Below, piece after piece: positions 1 through 6,256 of a stretch of 6,256 bases of DNA. Position 1 is the first letter of the stretch. Each line of letters begins with the position of its first letter. Under the pieces are notes generated by a model, which saw only the letters and a program-made list of their open reading frames with translations, did no database searches and had not been told where the DNA came from. This DNA comes from Bacillota bacterium (GTDB taxonomy: Bacteria > Bacillota > Limnochordia > JAAZLZ01), in contig JAAZLZ010000145.1 in assembly GCA_012799075.1 (NCBI GenBank), positions 1-6,256 of the forward strand, in the 5' to 3' direction. Made by a program: the position numbers and the translations under genes.

Positions 1-86
1 CTAGCCCGCACCGTACTGCCCCGAACTAGCCCTAAGGTCTGGACAACCCTTTTGCCGGCAACCGATTCCGATGTGACGATCAACAT
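1..86 (-). CDS. YbjQ/DUF74 (UPF0145) family protein, N-terminal fragment cut by the window edge
   Basis: Translating the complement from the ATG at 86 gives 28 codons, MLIVTSESVAGK followed by RVVQTLGLVRGSTVRA, open to the left edge. The pattern of a short beta-strand, a small-residue 'GK', then 'V..LGLVRGSTVRA' is the typical start of the YbjQ family (often labelled putative heavy-metal-binding). Those are small proteins of about 100 residues that form ring-like oligomers and have no settled function. The start lies 1 nt after the TetR stop codon, with a G-rich run (93-98) 6 nt upstream as a possible ribosome binding site, so it is probably co-transcribed as the last visible gene of the operon. 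Only a quarter of the protein is visible. The family call rests on this N-terminal signature alone, and any link to efflux is inferred from position only. Confidence 0.72.
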   Translation of the reverse strand, partial: MLIVTSESVAGKRVVQTLGLVRGSTVRA

Positions 87-87
87 G

Positions 88-678
88 TCATTCCCCCCGA
101 TGCCTAGCTCCCTTGAAATCCATCACTCCCCAACAGTAAAGCTCAGCCAAACCATCCACATTGGGGCTTCCGCATCCGTCCCGCAAAAGCCAATCGAGGG
201 CAGCGCTATCGAGGATGCCTAAAAGGGCCAGGGCCCCTTGTCTGCGATCGATGGGCCGAACCTGTTCGGTCTCTATTCCCCGGTCGATTAGTTCCATCAA
301 GACCGATAGAATGCCCTCCCGACGGTTGCGGACGCCGGCACCTAGATCCCCCTTAAACTCCTCCATGATCTGAAAAAACTCCTTGTTCTCCCGGCAAAAA
401 TCCCGATGGGCATGGATCACTGCCTCCACTCGACCGGCAAAGTCATCCTCGGTGGATATCACCTCATTGAGGGTTCGATGCATTTCCTGAAACCTATGCT
501 CAAGCACCGAAAGGAAAAGCTCCCGCTTGCTAGAGAAGTAAAGATATAGGGTCCCTTTAGCAAGTCCGGCCCGGGCAGCGATATCATCCATGGTGGCCCC
601 GTGAAACCCCTCTTCGGCAAAAAGGGCCTGCGCAGCCGCGAGGATCTCTTTTTGCCGCTGGGCCCTGGTCAATGTCAC
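88..678 (-). CDS. TetR/AcrR-family transcriptional repressor
   Basis: This is a 196-aa one-component regulator, a normal length for TetR proteins. The N-terminal DNA-binding domain is clear: helix 1 at about residues 6-24 (QKEILAAAQALFAEEGF), then the helix-turn-helix at about 29-48 (TMDDIAARAGLAKGTLYLYF), then 'SSKRELF', which opens helix 4. The rest (about 55-190) is an all-helical ligand-binding and dimerisation domain without a recognisable subfamily signature; it contains 'FCRENKEFFQIMEE' at 94-107 and three cysteines (95, 169, 182). I chose the GTG start at 678 because it follows a good GGAGGTGA site and gives a protein beginning just before helix 1. The frame stays open upstream to 795, but that part overlaps the preceding gene and is not TetR-like. 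The gene lies at the distal end of an efflux operon, so it probably represses that operon, including itself. The ligand is unknown. Confidence 0.93.
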   Translation of the reverse strand: MTLTRAQRQKEILAAAQALFAEEGFHGATMDDIAARAGLAKGTLYLYFSSKRELFLSVLEHRFQEMHRTLNEVISTEDDFAGRVEAVIHAHRDFCRENKEFFQIMEEFKGDLGAGVRNRREGILSVLMELIDRGIETEQVRPIDRRQGALALLGILDSAALDWLLRDGCGSPNVDGLAELYCWGVMDFKGARHRGE

Positions 679-685
679 CCCCCGT

Positions 686-693
686 TCACCTCC
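686..693 (-). promoter_or_regulatory. Ribosome binding site that sets the GTG start of the TetR gene
   Basis: The complement reads GGAGGTGA, ending 7 nt before the GTG at 678. It is nearly a full match to the anti-Shine-Dalgarno sequence and begins just after the TGA stop of the upstream TolC gene (695-697). The spacing supports GTG as the true start and suggests that ribosomes ending the TolC gene could re-initiate here. Confidence 0.8.
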
Positions 694-694
694 A

Positions 695-2089
695 TCACAT
701 TTCCCGTAAAAACGAAGGGCCGTAAACGCCTTTGAGGTAGGCCGCCTTGGCAACGTGAAGATCGCAGAGGGCGACGGCCACATCGCTTTCTGCACCTAAG
801 ACTGCCAGCTCCAATTGGGCTACATCAAAGTCCGTGGCCAATTGGGCCTCATGCAGCTTTTGGGTGGTCCGCAGTCGCTCCGTCATTTCATCAAGACGTC
901 CCCGGGCAAGCTCCAAGCGAGCGCCACTCCGCTCCAAGGCCAAATGGAGGCTGTTTAACTCAAGCTCTAGCTGGGTCTCCAACTGTTCCACTGCCAATCG
1001 AGCAAGCTTAACCCCTTCCTTAGCCTTCTCCTGCTTCAGTTTGCTCGCTCCCCCGTCAAAGAGAGGCCACTGGACTTGCAGGCCAGCCAGGTAGCTGTCT
1101 CCCTCAGAACCATCTAGGTCTATCTCCTTGTTGGTCACCAGCTCCGAATCCTGCCGGTTGTAAGTGCCCGATAGACCAAGCAGCCCCCGGCTGTTTAAGG
1201 AAAGGGCGATTTCCCCATCCTCCCATTGGTATTGACCAACCAAGGCCAAGATGGGCCTTCCCTCTTCGCAGGCGGCCAGTTCTCCAAGCTCTGCCAGGGC
1301 TAATTCTGCCTGGGCCCGAAGGAGATCGGGGCGGTTTGCCTTGGCCAAGGGGAGGACTTCCAATGGATGGGGAACTGCTACTGAAGGAGCACCGGGATCC
1401 ACTAGTTCGACGGGTTCATCCAAGGATCGACCCAGTAAGACATTGAAGGCCATCTGGGCCGCCTTTTGGCCCTCCTGACTTTGCAGTTCCTGCAGGCGCG
1501 CCTCTTTCAAGTCGGCCTCCGCTGCAAGAACCTCGGCGATGGTCGCGGTGCCGACATTGAAGCGGGCCTGCACCACATCCATGTTCCAGCGGGCAACCCG
1601 GACCGCCTCCTTGGCCAACTCCCCCATCCTTTGGGCTTTAAGACAGCCGAAATAGACCTCAACCACCTGGTAGGCCAAATCGGCAAGCCCCTGCTCCCAA
1701 CGAAGCTGGGCCAGATCCCCCTCATGGCCAAGGGAGGACTGGGCGGCGCTTAGAGCTTTAGACATCCAGATGACCGGATGCTGGATCTCCAAGGTCAAGC
1801 TCTGCTGATTGAAGCTTAGCCGATCTTCCAGGCTGCCAATACTGAAAGGCTTCTCCCCCCAATTAGCTCCTCCCTTGGCGGTAAGCTTCGTTTCCAGGGG
1901 CACCCCCTTCTCTTGGACCAGGATCGCATCCAGGTCCAAAGAGCCTTGGAGCATCCTGCCGGCGGCACCTTCCGATACGGCCTGAGTGATGCTTTCTTCC
2001 AGGGTCAACGGCTGGGCCGCGGCTGCCAGGCTGATTAATAAAAGAAGGGCGAGGCAAAGGACCCCTTTAGTCTTGATATTCCTCTTCAT
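695..2089 (-). CDS. TolC-family outer-membrane efflux channel, with beta-barrel inserts
   Basis: This 464-aa protein should form the trimeric exit duct of the pump, spanning the outer membrane and periplasm. A signal peptide is visible: basic start MKRNIKTK, hydrophobic core at 9-21, likely cleavage after the AAAA run near residue 25. Two TolC repeats follow. Repeat 1 (about 28-220) has a beta insert at about 63-112 ending 'LTLEIQHPVIWMSKAL', which resembles the matching E. coli TolC segment (…FDMSKW…). Its helical half includes 'FNVGTATIAEVLAAEADL' (177-194). Repeat 2 (about 250-457) has a longer beta insert at about 279-346 ending in the classic 'WPLFDGG' (341-347). The helical part has 'LATDFDVAQLELA' at 417-429, where D422 matches the entrance Asp371 of E. 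coli TolC and Q425 replaces Asp374. I chose the ATG at 2089 over the open frame up to 2179 because it gives a signal peptide and follows an AGAGG site. It overlaps the preceding TolC gene by 23 nt. Confidence 0.9.
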   Translation of the reverse strand: MKRNIKTKGVLCLALLLLISLAAAAQPLTLEESITQAVSEGAAGRMLQGSLDLDAILVQEKGVPLETKLTAKGGANWGEKPFSIGSLEDRLSFNQQSLTLEIQHPVIWMSKALSAAQSSLGHEGDLAQLRWEQGLADLAYQVVEVYFGCLKAQRMGELAKEAVRVARWNMDVVQARFNVGTATIAEVLAAEADLKEARLQELQSQEGQKAAQMAFNVLLGRSLDEPVELVDPGAPSVAVPHPLEVLPLAKANRPDLLRAQAELALAELGELAACEEGRPILALVGQYQWEDGEIALSLNSRGLLGLSGTYNRQDSELVTNKEIDLDGSEGDSYLAGLQVQWPLFDGGASKLKQEKAKEGVKLARLAVEQLETQLELELNSLHLALERSGARLELARGRLDEMTERLRTTQKLHEAQLATDFDVAQLELAVLGAESDVAVALCDLHVAKAAYLKGVYGPSFLREM

Positions 2090-3152
2090 TGCCGACCTCT
2101 CTTTCTGCCAGCCCCCAGGCCATAGCCTTGTATAGATTGGCCTTCGCCAGATTGTAATCAAAGATCGCGTGGATGGCATCGGTACGGGCTTTGGTCAAGT
2201 TGGTCTGGGCGCCCATTAAATCAAGATGGGTAGCCATGTCAACTTCATACAAGGCAACAGTGGTGCGCATCGTCTCTTCCGCCTCCGAAACGCCGATGCG
2301 GCTTACATCAAGGCGCCGGTCGGCATCTTGGAGCAGGGCGTAGAGCCGACGGATCTCCAGCGGCAGATTATCCTCCAATTGCTGGCGGCGAAGGAGGGCC
2401 TTCTCCAGGGCGACTTTGGCCATGGCCAGCTGTTGACCCGGGGTGTAGTCATTGGCAGCTAGTTCCACTTCCTTTTCCGCAACGCCAATCATCATCTGAA
2501 GCTGGGCCACTTCGACCCGATTGGCCAAGGCTTCCCCGATGGCCCGCTCCAAATCAATTGACACCCGTTCGGCAACTATGCCCTCATCCAGCTGGATCGC
2601 TGTATCGACAGGCAATCCCAAGGACTGGAGGAACTTGCGCCGTGATAGATCATGGTTGTCGCGTACTTGGGCCAGGTCCGCCTCGGTGCGGGCCACACTC
2701 GCCTGGGCCCGGATCACATCCGCCTCCGTGGCGGCCCCTACACGACGGCGGGACTCGGTGACCCCCAGCTGGCGCTCAGCCAACTCTAAGGCCTCTTCCA
2801 AGACTGTGATCAGGTTCTGGGTTCTCAGGTAGTTGTAGTAATCCTGTTCAACCTCCAGGGCCAAGTTCTGTTCCGCAAGGATCAGGTTTTTCTCGGTGAT
2901 CCCCAAGTTGGCCTCGGCCTGATAAAGCTTGGAAGGGGATGGCTGCACCAGGCTCATGGCTTTGGCCTGCTCCCATTGGAGACGGGCTTCCTCCAAATCC
3001 AGCTGGGCCAGCTGCAGCTGAATGCTTTCTTCCTTGGCAAGCTCAATGCTCTTGGCCAAATCTAGCATCTGGGGGTTTGACTGGGCAAAAACGAGTCCCC
3101 CCATTATCCACAGGATCGACATCACAAGACCCAGGGACGAGATCCGCTTCAT
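2067..3152 (-). CDS. TolC-family helical protein that appears to lack the outer-membrane beta-strands
   Basis: This is a 361-aa secreted protein. Its signal peptide is MKRISSLGLV, a hydrophobic core to about residue 20, and a likely cut after 'VFA' (23). The body is two TolC-type helical repeats. Repeat 1 has 'KSIELAKEESIQLQLAQLDL' (34-53), then after the loop 'LALEVEQDYYNYL' (97-109) and 'VGAATEADVIRAQASVARTE' (138-157). Repeat 2 ends with 'DMATHLDLMGAQTNLTKA' (305-322) and 'FDYNLAKANLYKAMAWG' (331-347). D311 matches the E. coli TolC entrance Asp371; G314 replaces Asp374. The odd feature is what is missing: where each repeat should have a 40-50 residue beta hairpin there is only 'AMSLVQPSPSKL' (65-76) and 'AANDYTPGQQ' (232-241). 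It may be a periplasmic helical tube, a surface-layer component, or a partner of the second TolC. The start at 3152 is chosen for its strong GGAGG site. An in-frame ATG at 3191 overlaps the pump's stop codon and would add 13 residues. Confidence 0.86.
   Translation of the reverse strand: MKRISSLGLVMSILWIMGGLVFAQSNPQMLDLAKSIELAKEESIQLQLAQLDLEEARLQWEQAKAMSLVQPSPSKLYQAEANLGITEKNLILAEQNLALEVEQDYYNYLRTQNLITVLEEALELAERQLGVTESRRRVGAATEADVIRAQASVARTEADLAQVRDNHDLSRRKFLQSLGLPVDTAIQLDEGIVAERVSIDLERAIGEALANRVEVAQLQMMIGVAEKEVELAANDYTPGQQLAMAKVALEKALLRRQQLEDNLPLEIRRLYALLQDADRRLDVSRIGVSEAEETMRTTVALYEVDMATHLDLMGAQTNLTKARTDAIHAIFDYNLAKANLYKAMAWGLAEREVGNEEEYQD
2096..2100 (-). promoter_or_regulatory. Ribosome binding site for the second TolC gene
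   Basis: The complement reads AGAGG, 6 nt before the ATG at 2089. It is moderate in strength and lies inside the end of the preceding TolC gene, which fits translational coupling. It decides the start in favour of 2089 over the upstream in-frame codon at 2179. Confidence 0.65.
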
Positions 3153-3158
3153 TGTCAT

Positions 3159-3167
3159 CCTCCTTTT
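3159..3167 (-). promoter_or_regulatory. Strong ribosome binding site for the first TolC gene
   Basis: The complement reads AAAAGGAGG with 6 nt to the ATG at 3152, close to ideal. An ATG at 3158 directly abuts the site (no spacing) and the ATG at 3191 has only a G-rich stretch before it, so 3152 is the best start. It also gives the cleanest signal peptide. Confidence 0.8.
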
Positions 3168-3187
3168 CTCAACCCGGTGAACTTTGC

Positions 3188-6100
3188 TCATTGCCCCACC
3201 CCCGGAGCATTGTCATCTCCGTTTAGGCGCTGCCATAATCGACCCGCCCTGCGCCCCGCATCATCCATGATGCTGTAGAATACAGGGAGAAAGCCAAGGG
3301 TGAGGATGGTGCTCGTTGTCAGGCCCCCGACTAAGACTGTGGCAAGGGGCGCTTGCATCTGGGCCCCTTCCCCAATCCCCAGGGCCAAAGGAATCAGGGC
3401 GACAACGGTGGTCAAGGTCGTCATGAGTACAGGACGCACCCGTGTTGCCGATCCTTCCACGATGGCCCGCTCCCGATCGTAGCCTCGGGCCCGCAGCTGG
3501 TTGATGTAATCCACCAGGACAATTCCGTTGTTGACCACGATCCCCAGCAGCATGATGGCTCCAACTAAGGCCGGAACGCTAAGGGCCCTGCCAGTGATGA
3601 AGAGGCTGAGAATGACCCCTATCGCCGCCAAGGGCAAGGTAATCATGATGGTCAAGGGATGGATGAGGGATTCGAACAAGGAAGCGAGGATCATATAGAC
3701 CAGGGCTGCAGCCAAGCCCATGGCTACCCAAAGATCCCCGAAGGCATCCTGCATCTCCTCCGCCTCCCCCCGAACAGAGACCATCAGATGCTCAGGCAGC
3801 CCGATGGTATCCAGCTTTTTCCGGATGTCCATCAGGGTGCTGCCCAAGTCCCGACCGGCCACTTGGGATGTGACGGTTACCTCCCTGGCTTGGCCGTACC
3901 GGGTGATGGAAATGGGTCCCTTACCTTCACTCAAAGATGCCACTTCATAGAGGGGGACGTGACGTCCCGCAGCTGTGGGCACCAGGAGCCTCTTTAGCTC
4001 CTCGGGCGTTAACGGCTTATCCTTGGGCAAGGACACCCGGACATCGATCTCGGTGCCTTCCCGCCGCAGACGGGTCGCAACCTGACCGTCCACTGCGGTT
4101 CGGATAGTGCTGGCCAACTGGGTGACACTAGTCCCATGGCTTGCCGCCCGATCCCGGTCAATCTTGACGTGGAGTTCCGGACGACCTTCGCCAACCCCGC
4201 TGCGGACCTCCCTTGTGCCGGGTATAGCTGCCAATTCTTCGGCGAGCACCTCGGCCCAGAAATAGAGTTCATCCAAATCCTGGCCCCGGAGGCTGATGGC
4301 AATTGGCGAGGCCCCCGCGGCGCCGCCCATGCCCATCATGTCCCGACCGCGGACGTTGATCTTGGCTCCAGGGATGCTCCCCACATAATCCCGGATTTCC
4401 TCGACCACCTGATCACTGGTCCGCTGCCTTTCTTTGATGGGCTGCAGCTCCAAATCCAGCTGCCCCATATGGTTCTCGGCGCCGCCTATGTCCATCGTCC
4501 CACCTCGTCCGACGACGTGGGATGTATTGCGCACCTCCGGTATCTGGGCGACAAACGCTTCGATATCGTTGACAATAGCCTCCGTCTCCTCCCGCAATGA
4601 CCCCCAGGGCAGCTCCACCGAGATGCTAATGGAGCTGGCATCCATGGTGGGCATAAACTCCATGCCGATCCGTGGGATGAGAATTAAGCTGCACAGAAAG
4701 GCTGCGCCGACGACTAAGACGACAAGCCGGCGCCGCTTAAGCATTTTGCCGATGGCATCACTATACCAGGTGAGAAAACGTCTGAAACCAGCAACGGCAC
4801 CCTGTTCGCCTTTCCTTTGCTTCACCGTTTTGCCCCTCATCAACTGGGCCGCGAGCATGGGCACTAGGGTGAGGGAAACAAGAAGGGATGCCAGCAAGGC
4901 AAAGGTGACCGTCTTTGACAAGTCGGCAAACAGCTGGGCCGCGATTCCTTCGACAAAGACAATGGGCAGGAAGACGGCCACCGTCGTCAATGTCGAGGCC
5001 ATGATGGCCAAAGCCACTTCCTTGGCCCCGTCCCGAGCAGCCTCATCGGCCGAGGCGCCTTCCTCCCGGTAGCGGAAGATGTTCTCCAAGACCACAATCC
5101 CGTTGTCAACCAGCATCCCGACGGCGAGGGCCAGCCCCCCAAGGGACATCATGTTCAGGGAAATGTCCCCGAAGAATAGGAGGATAAAGGCGGAAATGAT
5201 GCCGACGGGGATGGCGGCGCCGATAACTAGGGTAGTCCGGATATTCCTCAGGAAAATAAGCAGGATGATTACCGCAAGAAGGGCGCCGATTACGATGTTT
5301 TCCCCCAGGTTGCGCACGGCTTTGACTACGTAGTCCGACTCATCCCAGAAGATGTTCTGGTTCAGTCCGCCGTCGTAGTCCCGCATAATCCTATCCAGTT
5401 CGGCCCTAACCCGGCTGGCGACAAAGACCGTATTGGCTCCCGACTCCTTTTGGATATACAGCCCGATGCTGGGTCGACCGTTGATGCGGGTCAGCCGGGT
5501 TTGCTCCTTGAAGGTGTCCTGAACTACGGCCACATCCTTCAGGCGTACTCCCGTAGGCAGCATCAACTCTTCGATCTGTTTAATATCCGTGTATTCCCCC
5601 AGGGTGCGGACGGCCAGCTCCCTTGTTTTGTCGGCCACCCGACCCCCGGGAAGATTGAGATTGGCTGCCGCTAAGGCCTGGCTGACTTGCTGGAGGGAAA
5701 GATTGTATGAGTCCAGCTGAATCGGATCAACAGCCACCCGGATCTCCCGCTCCAAACCGCCCTCGACCGTTACATTGGCAACCCCCTCCAGCCGCTCCAG
5801 GCGGGGAGCGACCACATCGTCGGCGATCTGCCTTAAGGTGACTAGATCATAGCGACCATCAAGACCGATCTGCATCAACGGTATCGAGGAGGGATCAAAC
5901 CGGACGACAAGGGGGGCATCAGCGCCTTCGGGCAGCCTCCCTTTGATTAAATCCGTCCGCTCCCTCATCTCCAGGGTCGCCAAGTCCATGTTGGTTCCCC
6001 AGGCAAATTCCACAATAATGGTGGACATGCCCAGGGAAGAATAGGAAATAATGTTTTTTAGGTTGCTCAAAGATGCTAGGGAAGATTCCAAAGGCCGGGT

Positions 6101-6256
6101 CACCAGGGTCTCTACTTCCTGGGGGCCTGAGGTGCCATAGGTGGTAATCACCGCGGCATAGGGCAGCTTCATCTCCGGCAGCAGCCCTAAGGGCACCCGG
6201 CCCATGGACACCAGCCCGGTGACAACTAAGCAGAGGGTGAGCATGACGGTGGTAAC
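3188..6256 (-). CDS. RND-family (HAE1-type) proton-driven efflux pump, 5' end cut by the window edge
   Basis: This is an inner-membrane antiporter of the AcrB/SwrC type. From the first in-window ATG (6244) there are 1018 codons; four more in-frame codons (VTTV) run to the edge, matching the usual 'KRPVTTVM' start, so only about a dozen residues are missing. Counting from 6244, 'PEMKLPYAAV' opens the first periplasmic loop (15-315, porter and docking parts), followed by TM2-TM6 (about 316-468), TM7 (about 506-524), the second loop (525-837) and TM8-TM12 (about 838-990). The TM4 motif is 'GMLVDNGIVVLENIFR' (376-391): D380 matches AcrB Asp407, but N381 replaces Asp408. The TM10 motif is 'GIVVNNGIVLVDY' (901-913): N905 sits where AcrB has Lys940. 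The second loop has a Met/Gly-rich stretch at 636-644. The length and two-fold repeat are complete, with no frameshift. TolC genes follow directly; no adaptor gene is visible. The substrate cannot be told from sequence; the drug- or amphiphile-type branch is more likely than metal export. Confidence 0.96.
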   Translation of the reverse strand, partial: VTTVMLTLCLVVTGLVSMGRVPLGLLPEMKLPYAAVITTYGTSGPQEVETLVTRPLESSLASLSNLKNIISYSSLGMSTIIVEFAWGTNMDLATLEMRERTDLIKGRLPEGADAPLVVRFDPSSIPLMQIGLDGRYDLVTLRQIADDVVAPRLERLEGVANVTVEGGLEREIRVAVDPIQLDSYNLSLQQVSQALAAANLNLPGGRVADKTRELAVRTLGEYTDIKQIEELMLPTGVRLKDVAVVQDTFKEQTRLTRINGRPSIGLYIQKESGANTVFVASRVRAELDRIMRDYDGGLNQNIFWDESDYVVKAVRNLGENIVIGALLAVIILLIFLRNIRTTLVIGAAIPVGIISAFILLFFGDISLNMMSLGGLALAVGMLVDNGIVVLENIFRYREEGASADEAARDGAKEVALAIMASTLTTVAVFLPIVFVEGIAAQLFADLSKTVTFALLASLLVSLTLVPMLAAQLMRGKTVKQRKGEQGAVAGFRRFLTWYSDAIGKMLKRRRLVVLVVGAAFLCSLILIPRIGMEFMPTMDASSISISVELPWGSLREETEAIVNDIEAFVAQIPEVRNTSHVVGRGGTMDIGGAENHMGQLDLELQPIKERQRTSDQVVEEIRDYVGSIPGAKINVRGRDMMGMGGAAGASPIAISLRGQDLDELYFWAEVLAEELAAIPGTREVRSGVGEGRPELHVKIDRDRAASHGTSVTQLASTIRTAVDGQVATRLRREGTEIDVRVSLPKDKPLTPEELKRLLVPTAAGRHVPLYEVASLSEGKGPISITRYGQAREVTVTSQVAGRDLGSTLMDIRKKLDTIGLPEHLMVSVRGEAEEMQDAFGDLWVAMGLAAALVYMILASLFESLIHPLTIMITLPLAAIGVILSLFITGRALSVPALVGAIMLLGIVVNNGIVLVDYINQLRARGYDRERAIVEGSATRVRPVLMTTLTTVVALIPLALGIGEGAQMQAPLATVLVGGLTTSTILTLGFLPVFYSIMDDAGRRAGRLWQRLNGDDNAPGVGQ

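Noticed and set aside
679..795. N-terminal extension of the TetR frame up to an ATG at 795
   Set aside because: It would overlap the TolC gene by about 100 nt, the added residues are not TetR-like, and the GTG at 678 has a strong Shine-Dalgarno site at the right distance.
1507..1731. Minus-strand 74-codon frame inside the second TolC gene
   Set aside because: It is an out-of-frame shadow of the TolC coding region, without its own ribosome binding site or a recognisable domain.
2045..2065. Possible lipobox cysteine (C12) in the second TolC signal peptide
   Set aside because: The residues before it (KGVL-C) do not fit the lipobox, and the cysteine lies at the start of the hydrophobic core instead of its end. 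An ordinary signal peptide cut near residue 25 fits better.
2090..2179. N-terminal extension of the second TolC frame up to an ATG at 2179
   Set aside because: The added 30 residues put a Trp/Arg-rich segment before a good signal peptide and overlap the previous gene heavily. ATG 2089 with AGAGG fits better.
4313..4339. Met/Gly-rich stretch (DMMGMGG) in the pump's second periplasmic loop as a metal-binding site
   Set aside because: Gly/Met-rich linkers at this place are frequent in HAE1-type pumps, and no other methionine-relay or heavy-metal RND signature was seen. The neighbouring YbjQ label is not evidence enough for metal export.
4434..5072. Long plus-strand open frame (212 codons) opposite the RND gene
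   Set aside because: It lies wholly antisense to a clear, conserved pump gene, its product is Ser/Thr/Arg-rich with no recognisable domain, and no good ribosome binding site was noticed. The same holds for the other plus-strand open frames, for example 4136-4600 and 3659-3997.

Overview
The window is a densely packed gene block read entirely from the minus strand, so transcription runs from the right edge to the left. In transcription order it holds: an RND-superfamily inner-membrane efflux pump (its first dozen or so codons lie beyond the right edge), two tandem TolC-family proteins, a TetR-family repressor, and the first 28 codons of a YbjQ/DUF74 protein cut by the left edge. Junctions are tight (gap of 35 nt, overlap of 23 nt, gap of 16 nt, gap of 1 nt) and no terminator-like hairpin was seen between genes, so one polycistronic operon is likely. 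Its promoter and operator would be to the right of the window. No stretch over 300 bases lacks a gene, and I saw no RNA gene, mobile element or CRISPR array.

How the genes fit together: the RND pump would use the proton gradient to drive substrate out of the inner membrane or periplasm. A TolC-type channel would carry it across an outer membrane, and the TetR protein would repress the operon until a ligand releases it. The periplasmic adaptor (membrane fusion protein) that normally joins pump and channel is not present here; the obvious place for it is just upstream of the pump, outside the window.

The most notable point is the difference between the two TolC proteins. The distal one (464 aa) keeps both beta-strand inserts expected to build the outer-membrane barrel. 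The proximal one (361 aa) keeps all the helical repeats but has only short linkers at both places where the strands should be. It therefore looks like a barrel-less, purely helical TolC relative encoded beside a normal one.

Organism: strong purine-rich Shine-Dalgarno sites, moderately high GC (judged by eye), and an RND pump of the single-Asp 'VDNGIVV' / 'VVNNGIVL' type common in Firmicutes suggest a Bacillota-like bacterium. A barrel-bearing TolC implies an outer membrane, so a diderm Firmicute lineage (Limnochordia- or Negativicutes-like) is a reasonable but low-confidence guess.
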